Shown here: in pieces, positions 25,005 to 34,272 of the stretch
How positions within the stretch are numbered: the first letter of the stretch is position 1
Layout of the letters: every line of letters begins with the position of its first letter
Assembly: GCA_030591685.1 (NCBI GenBank)
Contig: JAUVAX010000006.1
Span: 1 to 64,000 of the forward strand
Source of the DNA: Pseudobdellovibrionaceae bacterium
GTDB taxonomy: Bacteria; Bdellovibrionota; Bdellovibrionia; Bdellovibrionales; UBA1609
Direction of reading: 5' to 3'
Length of the DNA: 64,000 nucleotides
Made by a program: the position numbers and the translations under genes
Notes under the pieces: model-generated
Seen by the model: only the letters and a program-made list of their open reading frames with translations
Database searches by the model: none
Told to the model about the DNA's origin: nothing

Positions 25005-26233
25005 ATCGACTTTTTTTTAAATTTTGGATTGCTTGGAGATACTTGTTTGAGAGAGGAGGCTCCCGTTTAACCTCAAGCCTTGGGATTTTAGGTTTAAGCC
25101 TTGGAGTGGCGAGCCTCTTTGTGTCTATGGCGGTTATAAGTGGTTACGAAACCACTTTGAAGACAAGTCTTATTGATATGGTCGGACATGTTTTGGTGGT
25201 TAAACGAGGTTCTAGCGAAAAAAAAATTGATAATTTAATAGAAGACCTCAGTCCATTTATGAGCTCTATAAAAGAGTACTCTCCTTTTTTATGGCTTGAA
25301 GGTCTTTTGGTTCATAACGGCAAGCTCAATGGTATTTTGATAGAGGGCGTTGACCCTGAAACGGTACAAAATGTATTGAATTTTGAATCAAGAGTGATTC
25401 AGGGGCGAGTAGACTTTGGTTTTGAGGATAAAATTATAAAAGTTCTTGTTGGTAAGGGGCTCAGTCAAAAATTTAATTTAAAAATTAATGATGTATTTAA
25501 AGTAGCTATACCAACGGGTCAAGATATATACAGCTCTGATGTAAGACCTAAGATTGTAAAGCTTAAGCTTTCGGGTGTTTTAGAGTTAGGTCGATATGAT
25601 TATAATCAAAGGTTTATAATGATGGACCTTCAGTCGGCACAAAGTATTCTTAATAAGCCAGGTAGAATTTCTGGAGTGCGAACACTTTTAAATGATGAAA
25701 ATTTAGCAGATGATGTGAGCTTTAAAATTAATACTGATTTAGGGGACCCTTATTATGCGAAATCATGGATGGATCATGAGAGAAACATGTTTGATGCTGT
25801 TAAACTTGAAAAGCGGGTGATATTTTTTGTTTTGCTAGTGATTGTCATTGCAGCCTGCTTTAACGTTTCTAGCACTATATATGTAAGCGTTCTTAAAAAA
25901 ATGAAAGACATTAGTATTTTACAAGCGATGGGTTTAAAAAAGAGCGATGTTCGACATATTTTTTGTTTGCAAGGGCTGTACATAGGAGTTCTTGGTAGTT
26001 TGTTTGGCATTGTGCTGGGGCTTATTTTTTGTGGAGGTTTTTTGTGGATACAAACACACTTTTCTATACTTCCGGCAGAAGCCTATAAGTTAGATTTTAT
26101 TTATTTAGATTTACGGGTGGGCGATCTTTTTTGGGTTATAATGGCGTCATTACTGATTTGTCTATGCTCGGCCTTAATACCAGCTGCCAAGGGCGCAAAC
26201 ATTAATATTGTTGAAGGGGTTCGTTATGAATAA
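25001..26233 (+). CDS. lolC: lipoprotein-releasing permease LolC/LolE family
   Basis: The 410-residue protein has a first membrane segment around 20-45, a large periplasmic MacB-like domain and three C-terminal FtsX-type membrane segments. The N-terminal FKFWIAWRYLFERGGSRLTS and LGLSLGVASLFVSMAVISGYE are typical of LolC/E. With LolD it extracts lipoproteins from the inner membrane. The GTG start at 25001 overlaps the prfB stop; AGGGTGA precedes it. Only one LolC/E-type subunit is present here, so a homodimer as in LolF systems is possible. Confidence 0.9.
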   Translation: MNRLFFKFWIAWRYLFERGGSRLTSSLGILGLSLGVASLFVSMAVISGYETTLKTSLIDMVGHVLVVKRGSSEKKIDNLIEDLSPFMSSIKEYSPFLWLEGLLVHNGKLNGILIEGVDPETVQNVLNFESRVIQGRVDFGFEDKIIKVLVGKGLSQKFNLKINDVFKVAIPTGQDIYSSDVRPKIVKLKLSGVLELGRYDYNQRFIMMDLQSAQSILNKPGRISGVRTLLNDENLADDVSFKINTDLGDPYYAKSWMDHERNMFDAVKLEKRVIFFVLLVIVIAACFNVSSTIYVSVLKKMKDISILQAMGLKKSDVRHIFCLQGLYIGVLGSLFGIVLGLIFCGGFLWIQTHFSILPAEAYKLDFIYLDLRVGDLFWVIMASLLICLCSALIPAAKGANINIVEGVRYE

Positions 26234-26903
26234 TAATTTAATTAAAGCTTATGGTCTTTGGAAGATTTATAATCAGGGAGGTAATGAGCTTAATATTTTA
26301 AAAGGTGTAGATTTCGAAGTCAGTGAAAAAGAAGCGGTTTGTATTGTTGGGGCCTCTGGGACAGGTAAAAGCACGTTGTTACACATTTTAGGTGCTCTCG
26401 ATAGGCCCTCATCAGGAGAGGTTTATTATAAAGGAGAGAGCGTTTTTGATAAAACCGACGATCAACTAGCTCTCTTTAGAAACCAAGAGATGGGGTTTGT
26501 TTTTCAATTCCACCACCTTCTGCCTGAATTCACAGCACTAGAGAACGTGATGATGCCTGCGAAAATATCAGGCACTTTAGATAAAAAAAGCCGAGAAAAA
26601 GCTTTAATATTATTAGACCAGCTGAATTTGGTTGACCGCTTGCGACATTATCCTTCTCAACTAAGTGGGGGAGAGCAGCAACGGGTAGCCATTGCAAGGG
26701 CTTTAATTAATGATCCCAAAATACTTTTTTGTGACGAACCTACGGGCAACTTAGATTCAAAAAGCTCTCAGGTCATCCAGGACTTGTTTTTTGAGCTTAA
26801 AGACAAAATGGGGTTAGCATTGGTTGTTGTAACGCATAACCTTCAGTTTGCTGAAAAGTTCCACACAAAAAAAATACTTGTAGACGGTCAGTGGGCTAAT
26901 TAA
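26226..26903 (+). CDS. lolD: lipoprotein-releasing ATPase LolD
   Basis: The 225-residue ABC ATPase has Walker [11 protein letters not shown] loop [16 protein letters not shown], signature LSGGEQQRV, Walker [13 protein letters not shown] and the H loop VVVTHN. The FHHLLPEF variant is characteristic of LolD. ATG 26226 overlaps the lolC stop by eight bases and has GAAGGGG upstream. It powers lipoprotein release together with the lolC product. Confidence 0.94.
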   Translation: MNNNLIKAYGLWKIYNQGGNELNILKGVDFEVSEKEAVCIVGASGTGKSTLLHILGALDRPSSGEVYYKGESVFDKTDDQLALFRNQEMGFVFQFHHLLPEFTALENVMMPAKISGTLDKKSREKALILLDQLNLVDRLRHYPSQLSGGEQQRVAIARALINDPKILFCDEPTGNLDSKSSQVIQDLFFELKDKMGLALVVVTHNLQFAEKFHTKKILVDGQWAN

Positions 26904-27006
26904 ACACGTGGTCGTAAGTTTGAGGCATTTTGACATCTGTAATGTTTCAAGCTAGGGTTTCTCAAATTTTAAACTAAGTGCCTTAAAATATTGAGAATTT
27001 ACGCCT

Positions 27007-29340
27007 ATGAAAAACACGTTTAAAAAGCTTACTTTTACGACATGGATTTTCCTATTTAGTGTTCAAGGTTGGTCGGCTCAGGCTTTTGATCGAAGCCCCT
27101 CAGCTGTAACTAAAATTTTAAAAATTCAAATTCGCGGTAATAAGAAAATAGAAATCCCTTCAATATTAGATAAGATTGAATCGGCTAAAACCCTGATCTA
27201 CTCTAAAGCTCAAATTCGTAAAGATATTCAGGCGTTGTTTGATACGGGCTTCTTTTATGATGTGAGTGTTGATAAAAAAAATAGTGGAAGCAAAGTTATT
27301 TTAACTTACACAGTGATCGAAAAGCCATCTATTGTTGCCGTGAATTTTGTAGGCAATAGTAAAATCAAAGATGCCGAGCTGTCCGAGGCTATCGGCATAA
27401 AGAACTTTGAATTATTAAACACATCACGAATCAGTGAGGGTGTTGAAAAGGTAGAAAAACTATACGAAGAAAAGGGATATTTTTTAGCCCGTATTGAGCA
27501 TAAAATTGAAAACGTTAAAACGGGCGCTAAGATTATATTTATCATTAATGAGAATGATCAAGTAAGAGTTAAGCAAATTAGAATTTTAGGTAATCACAAC
27601 ATACCCACAGATAAATTAAAATCATCAATTAGGACTCAAGAGGGTGGGTTTTTTAGCTTTATGTCCTCGGGCGACTCATTTAAAAAAGATATTTTTGATC
27701 AAGACATGCGCATGCTTAATTTTTTGTATTTTAATGAGGGTTACATTCAGGCAAAAATTGATCGCCCGCAGGTTTTTGTAACCCCTGATAAAAAAGATAT
27801 TTATATAACCATTCGAGTGGACGAAGGTGAGCAGTATAAAATTGGCGGAATCAGCTTTGCCGGCGACATCATTTTTGATGAACAAGAGGTTCGAGATAAG
27901 TTGAAGCTCAATGTGGGAGATATGTTTTCGTCCCAAAAATTACAATTAGATTTACGTGAAATACAGGCTAAGTACGGAGATTTAGGTTATGCCTATGCCA
28001 ACCCAATACCAAGAACAGACATTCGGCCCCAAGAAAAAAAGGTGTATATTACCTACGAGGTTGAAAAAGGCCAAAAAGTATACATTAACAAAATAAAAGT
28101 GGTTGGTAATACTCGAACTCGAGATAAAGTAGTTCGCCGTGAGTTAAAGATACTTGAAGGTGAGCTTTATAATGAATCTCGAAAAAGAGAGTCCGAGGAA
28201 GGCGTTAAAAGGTTAGGTTTTTTTGAAAAGGTAACCTTTAGTACAAGTACTCCCGATGGTCGTCAGGACCAAATGGATATTGATATTATTGTAAAAGAGC
28301 GCAATACAGGGAGCCTTCAAGTCGGTGCTGGGTACGGGAGTCAGCAGGGTTTTGTGTTTATGGGTCAGATCAACCAAACAAACCTCTTTGGTAAGGGGCA
28401 GAAATTGGGAGCGGCCCTGAACGTTAATAGTAATAAAACAGATTTTTCAGTGAACTTTACAGAGCCCTACTTTAAGGACACTAAGTGGTCAGTCGGATTT
28501 GATGCCTATCATAATTCTGACGAGAGCTCCGAGTTTAAGCAAGATAAAACAGGCGGAGCCTTTCGTGTGGGCCACCCCATTGCGGCCTACACCTATGGGT
28601 TTTTAAGATACAAAGTTGATTATACGAAAATAACATTAATTGAAGGCGACAAGGATATCTTTCCGGTAGAAACAGCTAATGGACAAACAAACTCTATTAC
28701 AGCCTCCGTCCAATACGATAAGAGAAATGATCGATTTGTACCGTCAGAGGGGATGTTCTCCAGTTTATCTCTTGAGTATGCAGGGCTTTTTGGCGGTATC
28801 TCTTATACAAAAGGCTTAGCGAACTTTAGATATTACCACACCGTATTTTGGGATGTGATTTGGAGAAACAACCTGGTATATGGCTTTGTAAACTCCAATG
28901 GCTCGGGAGAACCGCCCTTTAACCAACGCTTTTTACTCGGGGGGCCAAATACATTAAGAGGCTACTATTACTCTACTGTGGGTAAAAGAAAGCGGTCGAA
29001 GGCAGCCTTTGACCAAGCGCAGGCAGATGGAAAATCTAATGAAGAGTCTGAAGTATTAGCTTTAAGGCCCTTTGGTGGGGAGCAGCAATTTTACTACAAC
29101 TTAGAGTTTATGTTTCCGCTTGTTAAAGAGGCTCGGGTTCACGGGGTGGTATTTTATGACATTGGTGAGGCCCAGGATACTATTGATTTCTCTGACTTAA
29201 AAAGTAATTTTGGTTTTGGCTTCAGATGGATCTCACCTCTTGGCCCCTTGCGTTTTGAATGGGGTTTCCCGGTTAGTCCAGATGTGCGGTTTCACCCAGA
29301 TGAAATGTTTTTTAACTTTCATATTGGCACGCCATTTTAA
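27007..29340 (+). CDS. bamA: outer-membrane protein assembly factor BamA
   Basis: The 777-residue protein has a signal peptide (about 1-26), five POTRA domains (about 35-430) and a C-terminal Omp85 beta-barrel (about 440-777). The barrel has GSLQVGAGYGSQQGF, the FLLGGPNTLRGY lid-lock motif and a C-terminal Phe (IGTPF). It inserts outer-membrane proteins. No convincing ribosome binding site precedes the ATG. A TTGACA lies about 75 bases upstream (26929-26934), without a good -10. skp follows directly. The order matches the bamA-skp-fabZ-lpxA envelope cluster of Proteobacteria. Confidence 0.95.
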   Translation: MKNTFKKLTFTTWIFLFSVQGWSAQAFDRSPSAVTKILKIQIRGNKKIEIPSILDKIESAKTLIYSKAQIRKDIQALFDTGFFYDVSVDKKNSGSKVILTYTVIEKPSIVAVNFVGNSKIKDAELSEAIGIKNFELLNTSRISEGVEKVEKLYEEKGYFLARIEHKIENVKTGAKIIFIINENDQVRVKQIRILGNHNIPTDKLKSSIRTQEGGFFSFMSSGDSFKKDIFDQDMRMLNFLYFNEGYIQAKIDRPQVFVTPDKKDIYITIRVDEGEQYKIGGISFAGDIIFDEQEVRDKLKLNVGDMFSSQKLQLDLREIQAKYGDLGYAYANPIPRTDIRPQEKKVYITYEVEKGQKVYINKIKVVGNTRTRDKVVRRELKILEGELYNESRKRESEEGVKRLGFFEKVTFSTSTPDGRQDQMDIDIIVKERNTGSLQVGAGYGSQQGFVFMGQINQTNLFGKGQKLGAALNVNSNKTDFSVNFTEPYFKDTKWSVGFDAYHNSDESSEFKQDKTGGAFRVGHPIAAYTYGFLRYKVDYTKITLIEGDKDIFPVETANGQTNSITASVQYDKRNDRFVPSEGMFSSLSLEYAGLFGGISYTKGLANFRYYHTVFWDVIWRNNLVYGFVNSNGSGEPPFNQRFLLGGPNTLRGYYYSTVGKRKRSKAAFDQAQADGKSNEESEVLALRPFGGEQQFYYNLEFMFPLVKEARVHGVVFYDIGEAQDTIDFSDLKSNFGFGFRWISPLGPLRFEWGFPVSPDVRFHPDEMFFNFHIGTPF

Positions 29341-29378
29341 ACATGTATAATTTAAACAATTTTTTAGGGGATGATAGT

Positions 29379-29888
29379 ATGAAATTAAAAAGGCTAGTGT
29401 TTTTACCAGTATTATTTTTTAGTGTAGTGTCGATGGCCTCACAAAAAATTGGGTATGTTGACGTGCAAAGGGCGATCCTTTCAACAAAAGCGGGCAAGGC
29501 GGCAAAGAAAAAAATAGAAGCTGAAGTCGGCAAAAGAAAGAAGTCTCTTGATAAAAATAGGACTGCTGTTGAAAAAATGCAAAAGCATTTTCAAAAAAAG
29601 AGCCTTGTCCTTACAGACCAGGCAAAAAATAAAAAAATGGCTGAAATTCAAAGAGAGGGTATGAAGCTTCAGGAGCTCTATATGAAAATGCAAAAAGAGC
29701 TGCAGAAAAAAGAAAGAGACCTTCAAGAACCCATACTTAAAAGCCTCAAAGCGGCTATCGAAAAAATCGCGAAGTCTGAGAAGTACGATGTCGTGTTAGA
29801 AAAATCGCAAAGTTTACTGTGGGCCTCTAAATCGATCGATTTAACAAGTAAAGTGGTTAAAGAGTTTGAGAAAATCCATAAGAATTAA
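29379..29888 (+). CDS. skp: periplasmic chaperone Skp/OmpH-like
   Basis: The 169-residue protein has a signal peptide (MKLKRLVFLPVLFFSVVSMA), then QKIGYVDVQRAILSTKAGKAA, the usual OmpH start, and a long Lys/Glu-rich coiled coil (about 45-125) typical of the Skp tentacles. Skp holds unfolded outer-membrane proteins in the periplasm. The ATG at 29379 has AGGGG with eight bases of spacing; a longer in-frame start at 29343 would put 12 extra residues before the signal peptide. fabZ follows after 3 bases. Confidence 0.9.
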   Translation: MKLKRLVFLPVLFFSVVSMASQKIGYVDVQRAILSTKAGKAAKKKIEAEVGKRKKSLDKNRTAVEKMQKHFQKKSLVLTDQAKNKKMAEIQREGMKLQELYMKMQKELQKKERDLQEPILKSLKAAIEKIAKSEKYDVVLEKSQSLLWASKSIDLTSKVVKEFEKIHKN

Positions 29889-29891
29889 AAA

Positions 29892-30365
29892 ATGTCAGAC
29901 AACACTAAATTAAAGAAAAACATGGATATCAATGAGGTTATGGAGATTTTACCTCAAAGATATCCATTTTTAATGATCGATAAAGTCATTGATCTTGAAT
30001 TGCCTGCCGATAAAAAACAGATGGTCGGGCGAAAAATTAAAGCTGTTAAAAATGTGACAGTTAATGAGCCGTACTTTCCGGGACACTTTCCTCATAGGCC
30101 AGTTATGCCGGGGGTTATGCAGGTAGAGGCTATGGCTCAAACAGCGGCGCTGGCCTGTTATGATGAAAGTAATAAGGGTCGAGACATACTCATTGCTGGC
30201 ATTAATAAGGCTCGATTTAGAAGGCCGGTTGTCCCCGGAGATGTATTAATTTTTGAATCAGTAGTTATAAAGTATAAAAGTAAGTTGGCCGTCATAAGCT
30301 GTAAGGTTTTTGTTGGGGGTGATTTAGTCTCTGAGGCCGAGGTGTTGGCGGCTCTTGGGAGTTAA
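29892..30365 (+). CDS. fabZ: 3-hydroxyacyl-ACP dehydratase FabZ
   Basis: The 157-residue protein has the FabZ hot-dog fold motifs: LPQRYPFLMIDKV, the catalytic His in FPGHFPHRPVMPGV and the catalytic Glu in QVEAMAQTAAL. It dehydrates hydroxyacyl-ACP in fatty acid synthesis and competes with lipid A synthesis for hydroxymyristoyl-ACP, which explains its place beside lpxA. No lpxD lies between skp and fabZ, unlike in E. coli. Confidence 0.95.
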   Translation: MSDNTKLKKNMDINEVMEILPQRYPFLMIDKVIDLELPADKKQMVGRKIKAVKNVTVNEPYFPGHFPHRPVMPGVMQVEAMAQTAALACYDESNKGRDILIAGINKARFRRPVVPGDVLIFESVVIKYKSKLAVISCKVFVGGDLVSEAEVLAALGS

Positions 30366-30385
30366 TGTTTTTTTAAGGAAATTTA

Positions 30386-31168
30386 ATGTCAGTACATTCA
30401 ACCGCTATAATTGGACCTCATGTAAAGCTGCACCCATCAGTCGCTGTTGGGCCCTTTAGTATAATTACAGGGGATGTCAGTATAGGGGCAGGGACAGTTC
30501 TTCACAGCCACGTATGCATTGGGTCTGAATTTGGTATTGTTAGTATTGGTGAGAAAAATGAGTTTTATCAAGGTGCCGTTATAGGGGGAACCCCCCAAGA
30601 TTTAAAGTATAAGGGTGAGCCTACAAAATTAATTATCGGAAACAACAATATATTTAGAGAATTTTGCACACTTAACTTAGGCACGGTGACGGGCTTAGGT
30701 CAGACAGTTATTGGCAATGATAATTTATTAATGGCATATGTGCATGTGGCGCATGATTGTTTGTTCGGTAATAATATTATTGTTGCTAATTCTACTCAGT
30801 TTGCGGGCCATGTAGAAGTGCAGGACCATGTAACAATTGGGGGTCATTGTTCAATCACTCAGTTTATGAGGTTTGGCCGGTTTAGTTACATCGGAGCGAG
30901 TTCGTCTTTAAATAAAGATATCACCCCCTTTACGATGGCCGAGGGTCGGTGGGCAAAGCTGAGAGCTACTAATAAAATAGGGCTCGAGAGAAATGGTTTT
31001 GATCAAAATGAAATTAGAAATATTCATAAAGCATTAAGAATACTGATTAAGGGTGAGGGCACTGTTTCAGCATTAGTCAGTAGAATTAAAGAGGAGTGTA
31101 AGGCTTCAGACTCCATACAAGAGTTATTGCATTTCATAGAAGCTTCTCAAAAAGGCTTAGCAAGGTAA
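30386..31168 (+). CDS. lpxA: UDP-sugar O/N-acyltransferase LpxA
   Basis: The 260-residue protein is a left-handed beta helix of hexapeptide repeats with the LpxA C-terminal helical domain. The catalytic His is in YVHVAHDCLFG near residue 120, and GGTPQDLKYKGEPT and NLGTVTG-type segments are conserved. It adds the first hydroxyacyl chain in lipid A synthesis. With the adjacent GnnA-like gene it may use a 3-amino sugar nucleotide rather than UDP-GlcNAc. AAGGAAA precedes the ATG. Confidence 0.95.
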   Translation: MSVHSTAIIGPHVKLHPSVAVGPFSIITGDVSIGAGTVLHSHVCIGSEFGIVSIGEKNEFYQGAVIGGTPQDLKYKGEPTKLIIGNNNIFREFCTLNLGTVTGLGQTVIGNDNLLMAYVHVAHDCLFGNNIIVANSTQFAGHVEVQDHVTIGGHCSITQFMRFGRFSYIGASSSLNKDITPFTMAEGRWAKLRATNKIGLERNGFDQNEIRNIHKALRILIKGEGTVSALVSRIKEECKASDSIQELLHFIEASQKGLAR

Positions 31169-31172
31169 GTAT

Positions 31173-32108
31173 ATGAACAGTAAGGTGAGGGCTGCCGTAG
31201 TTGGAGTGGGTTATTTAGGCCGATTTCACGCTCAAAAATATAAGAGCATTGATAATGCAGTATTAGTTGCTGTTTGTGACTCTAATACTGATAATGCTAA
31301 AAAAAGCGCTTTAGAGTTAAGCTGTGAAAGCTTTGCTAATTATAAGGACTTATTAGGAAAGGTGGATGCTGTTACTATTGCAGCGACGACCTCGGCTCAT
31401 TATGAAATTGCTAAATTTTTTTTGAAAAACAATATACATGTCAATGTTGAGAAGCCAATCACCTCAACGACAGTTCAGGCCCAAGAGCTTTGTGAATTGG
31501 CCTATAAAAATAATTTAAAACTTCAGGTAGGTCATATAGAGCGTTTTAACCCAGCCTTAGTGGCTGCGAAAAAAAAATTAAGAGACCCTATTTTTATTGA
31601 GTGCCACCGGTTAGCACCCTTTAAGCCTCGCGGCGTTGATGTGAGTGTTGTTTTAGATTTAATGATTCATGATTTAGATGTTATATTGTCCCTTGTAAAC
31701 AGTGAGCCCAAACACGTCCACTCAGTAGGCACACCTGTGCTTACCCCTGAGGTTGATATTGCAAATGCCAGGGTAGAGTTTGAAAATGGCTGCGTTGCTA
31801 ATATAACATCTTCTAGAGTTTCAAAGACGGCTCAAAGAAAATTTAGGGTTTTTCAGCAAGACCAATACTTATCCATTGATTTTGGTTCAGGAGATGTGAG
31901 CTTAACAACTAAAATAGGGGACTTTAGCGAAAGTGGAGAGCTCCCTCTAGAAGTTGAAAATTGGAGTTTAGAAAAAGGTGATGCTCTTTTGGCTGAAACG
32001 CAGTCTTTTGTTGATTCTATTATTAAAGACATTCCTTGTATTGTTACCGGAGAGGATGGACTTAAGGCCCTTAAGTTGGCGGAGACTATCGTTGAATCCT
32101 TCAAGTAA
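31173..32108 (+). CDS. Gfo/Idh/MocA oxidoreductase, GnnA-like
   Basis: The 311-residue NAD(P)-dependent protein has VGVGYLGRFHAQKY at the N-terminus, the VEKPITST active-site motif, and HIERFNPALVAA. Its place between lpxA and lpxB is that of GnnA in Acidithiobacillus and several Deltaproteobacteria, where GnnA and the aminotransferase GnnB make UDP-GlcNAc3N for amide-linked lipid A. No GnnB (a DegT-family enzyme) is found in this window. lpxB begins within its last 17 bases. Confidence 0.82.
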   Translation: MNSKVRAAVVGVGYLGRFHAQKYKSIDNAVLVAVCDSNTDNAKKSALELSCESFANYKDLLGKVDAVTIAATTSAHYEIAKFFLKNNIHVNVEKPITSTTVQAQELCELAYKNNLKLQVGHIERFNPALVAAKKKLRDPIFIECHRLAPFKPRGVDVSVVLDLMIHDLDVILSLVNSEPKHVHSVGTPVLTPEVDIANARVEFENGCVANITSSRVSKTAQRKFRVFQQDQYLSIDFGSGDVSLTTKIGDFSESGELPLEVENWSLEKGDALLAETQSFVDSIIKDIPCIVTGEDGLKALKLAETIVESFK

Positions 32109-33258
32109 AAGTGAAATTTTAATTGTTGCCGCTGAGGCATCGAGCAGTTTGTACGCTCAACGTATTTTAAGTGAGTTTAGTTTACAAAAAATAGATTGTC
32201 ATTTTTGGGGAGTGGGCTCAAAAGAAATGGAAAACCAGGGCTTAGATAGGCTTGGTTGCTCTGAAGATATGGCTGTCGTTGGTATCAAAGAGGTCATGAC
32301 CCATTATAAAGACATAAAAGCGGTATTAAATAAAATTGTAGAGAGAGCAAAGCAAAACCCGCCTAAGTTCGCCTTATTACTGGATTACCCAGAGTTTAAT
32401 TTGAAATTAGCAAAAGAATTAAAAAAATTAAATATACCAGTTATTTATTATATTTCTCCGCAAGTTTGGGCATGGAGAACTTCGCGTATAAAAATAATTA
32501 AAAAGTATGTGGATAAAATGCTTGTTTTATTCCCCTTTGAAAAAGAATTTTATGAAAAAAATGAAATGGACGTAAAGTTTGTTGGCCACCCATTACTTGA
32601 TGAAATACATGAACGTTTTTTTACTCATGAGTACCTAAGTGAGCAAAGGCAAAAATTTGGACTCTCGTTAACGGATAAAGTATTAGCTTTAATGCCCGGA
32701 AGTCGAAAATCAGAAATTGAATATAATCTCGAAACCCAAATAAAAACAGCTGCGATTTTAAAAAAAGAAGATCCAAGCTTAAAGGTTATGATTTTTGTGG
32801 CTCCTACGTTTACTGTTGAGCAATTTAAAATGTTCTTGCAAAATTACAACATTAGCGTGGGGTATATAATTGTTAAGCAAGAGCCCTTTGAAATGATACA
32901 CATGGCTGATGTGGTGCTTACAGCCTCAGGCACAGCGACGGTCATGGTTGGGCTTATGGTCAAGCCCATGGTTATTATGTATAAATTAAATTGGCTCACA
33001 GCTTTTATTTTTAAATTTTTAGTAGGGCAAAAGATAAAGCTTTTTGGAATGATTAATATTTTATTAGGTAAAAAAGTATGTGATGAGTTCTTTCAATCAG
33101 AGGCTACACCAGAAAATTTATCCAAGTCGTTAAGGGTTTTACTTTATGATAAGGCTGAGTATCAGATAAAATCTATGGAGCTTAAAAGAACGCACAGTAT
33201 TTTGGGAAGTAAAGGAGCCACTGAAAGAGTGGTTGAAAGTTTAAAAGCGTATATTTAA
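32092..33258 (+). CDS. lpxB: lipid-A-disaccharide synthase
   Basis: The 388-residue GT-B glycosyltransferase has ILIVAAEASSSLYAQRIL at the start, MAVVGIKEVMTHY, YYISPQVWAWRTSRI and ALMPGSRKSEI, all LpxB hallmarks. It joins UDP-diacyl sugar and lipid X to make the lipid A disaccharide. I place the start at TTG 32092, with GGAG seven bases upstream, because the longer frame from 31978 adds a non-homologous hydrophobic extension. It overlaps the preceding gene by 17 bases. Confidence 0.93.
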   Translation: MNPSSKSEILIVAAEASSSLYAQRILSEFSLQKIDCHFWGVGSKEMENQGLDRLGCSEDMAVVGIKEVMTHYKDIKAVLNKIVERAKQNPPKFALLLDYPEFNLKLAKELKKLNIPVIYYISPQVWAWRTSRIKIIKKYVDKMLVLFPFEKEFYEKNEMDVKFVGHPLLDEIHERFFTHEYLSEQRQKFGLSLTDKVLALMPGSRKSEIEYNLETQIKTAAILKKEDPSLKVMIFVAPTFTVEQFKMFLQNYNISVGYIIVKQEPFEMIHMADVVLTASGTATVMVGLMVKPMVIMYKLNWLTAFIFKFLVGQKIKLFGMINILLGKKVCDEFFQSEATPENLSKSLRVLLYDKAEYQIKSMELKRTHSILGSKGATERVVESLKAYI

Positions 33259-34272
33259 ATGGGTCTACACTATATTTATGCAATAATAATTAAAATTCGA
33301 AATTTACTGTTTGATATGGGTTGGCGCCCCCTTAGAGACTGTGGTGTGCCAGTTATTTCAGTAGGAAATATCACGGTGGGGGGTACGGGCAAAACCCCTG
33401 TCATCATAGAAATGGCAAGCATACTTAAGGGAAATCATAATATAGGTATTGTGAGCCGTGGGTATAAGGGGTTGTTCAAAGGGGCTCAACTGGTTGATTT
33501 GTCGGTAAAAAACCCAGGGCAGTATTTTGGTGATGAGCCGACTTTGATAGCTAAAAAAACAAATAGCCCTGTTGCCGTGTGCTCTAAAAGAATCGAAGCT
33601 TGTTTGAAACTAAAAAACCAGGGTGTAGATACAATCCTTGCAGATGACTGTTTTCAACATAGGTCTTTAAAAAGAGATTTAGATATTGTGTTACTTGACG
33701 CTACTGAAGAGGCGAAGAACTATAGACCATTACCCCTAGGAAGAATGAGGGAGCCTTTTTTAGCCCTTAGGCGCGCGCAGGTTATAATTATAACTAAACG
33801 TAACCTTTTGCCAAAAAATGATTTACCTCAATGGGACCTATGGTTTCAAGAGATGATTAATAAAAATAAAATCACTTCAAATATCCTTGAGGGAAATTAT
33901 ATTATTGACCGTATTGAGAACTTTACAGGAGAGGAGATAAACTCGAAAGAGCGATTTATGCTACTCTCTGCCATTGCAAAACCATTAGCCTTTGAGCGCC
34001 TCTTGAGTGTTAATAGTATTGAAGTCGTTAAGCACATTACATATCGAGATCATTACAATTATACTTTTAAAGATGTAAGTTCGATACAAAATAAGGCGAG
34101 AGATTTGAGCGTAAAAATTTTAGTTACCGAAAAGGACAGAGTAAAGCTAGAGGTACTCGATATTGATAAGAATTTATTTGGGGTAGTTAAATTAAAAATT
34201 GATTTTAGTGCCTATAAGCAGTTTGGAGATAAGGAGAAATTTAATGAAACCCTTATTAATATGGGCAGCTAA
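33259..34272 (+). CDS. lpxK: tetraacyldisaccharide 4'-kinase
   Basis: The 337-residue membrane-associated kinase has the P-loop GNITVGGTGKTP, SRGYKG, FGDEPTLIA and ILADDCFQHRSLKRDLDIVLLDA, where the usual Gly of DDGFQH is Cys. It phosphorylates the 4' position of the lipid A disaccharide. The ATG follows the lpxB stop at once, and lpxL starts inside its 3' end. Confidence 0.93.
   Translation: MGLHYIYAIIIKIRNLLFDMGWRPLRDCGVPVISVGNITVGGTGKTPVIIEMASILKGNHNIGIVSRGYKGLFKGAQLVDLSVKNPGQYFGDEPTLIAKKTNSPVAVCSKRIEACLKLKNQGVDTILADDCFQHRSLKRDLDIVLLDATEEAKNYRPLPLGRMREPFLALRRAQVIIITKRNLLPKNDLPQWDLWFQEMINKNKITSNILEGNYIIDRIENFTGEEINSKERFMLLSAIAKPLAFERLLSVNSIEVVKHITYRDHYNYTFKDVSSIQNKARDLSVKILVTEKDRVKLEVLDIDKNLFGVVKLKIDFSAYKQFGDKEKFNETLINMGS

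Noticed and set aside
26929..26957. TTGACA with a -10 17 bases later, upstream of bamA
   Set aside because: The -10 hexamer would be TAGGGT, a poor match, so the promoter is not supported.
31978..32091. Hydrophobic N-terminal extension of LpxB
   Set aside because: It is read across the coding sequence of the upstream oxidoreductase in another frame; TTG 32092 has a well-placed GGAG and starts at the conserved region.
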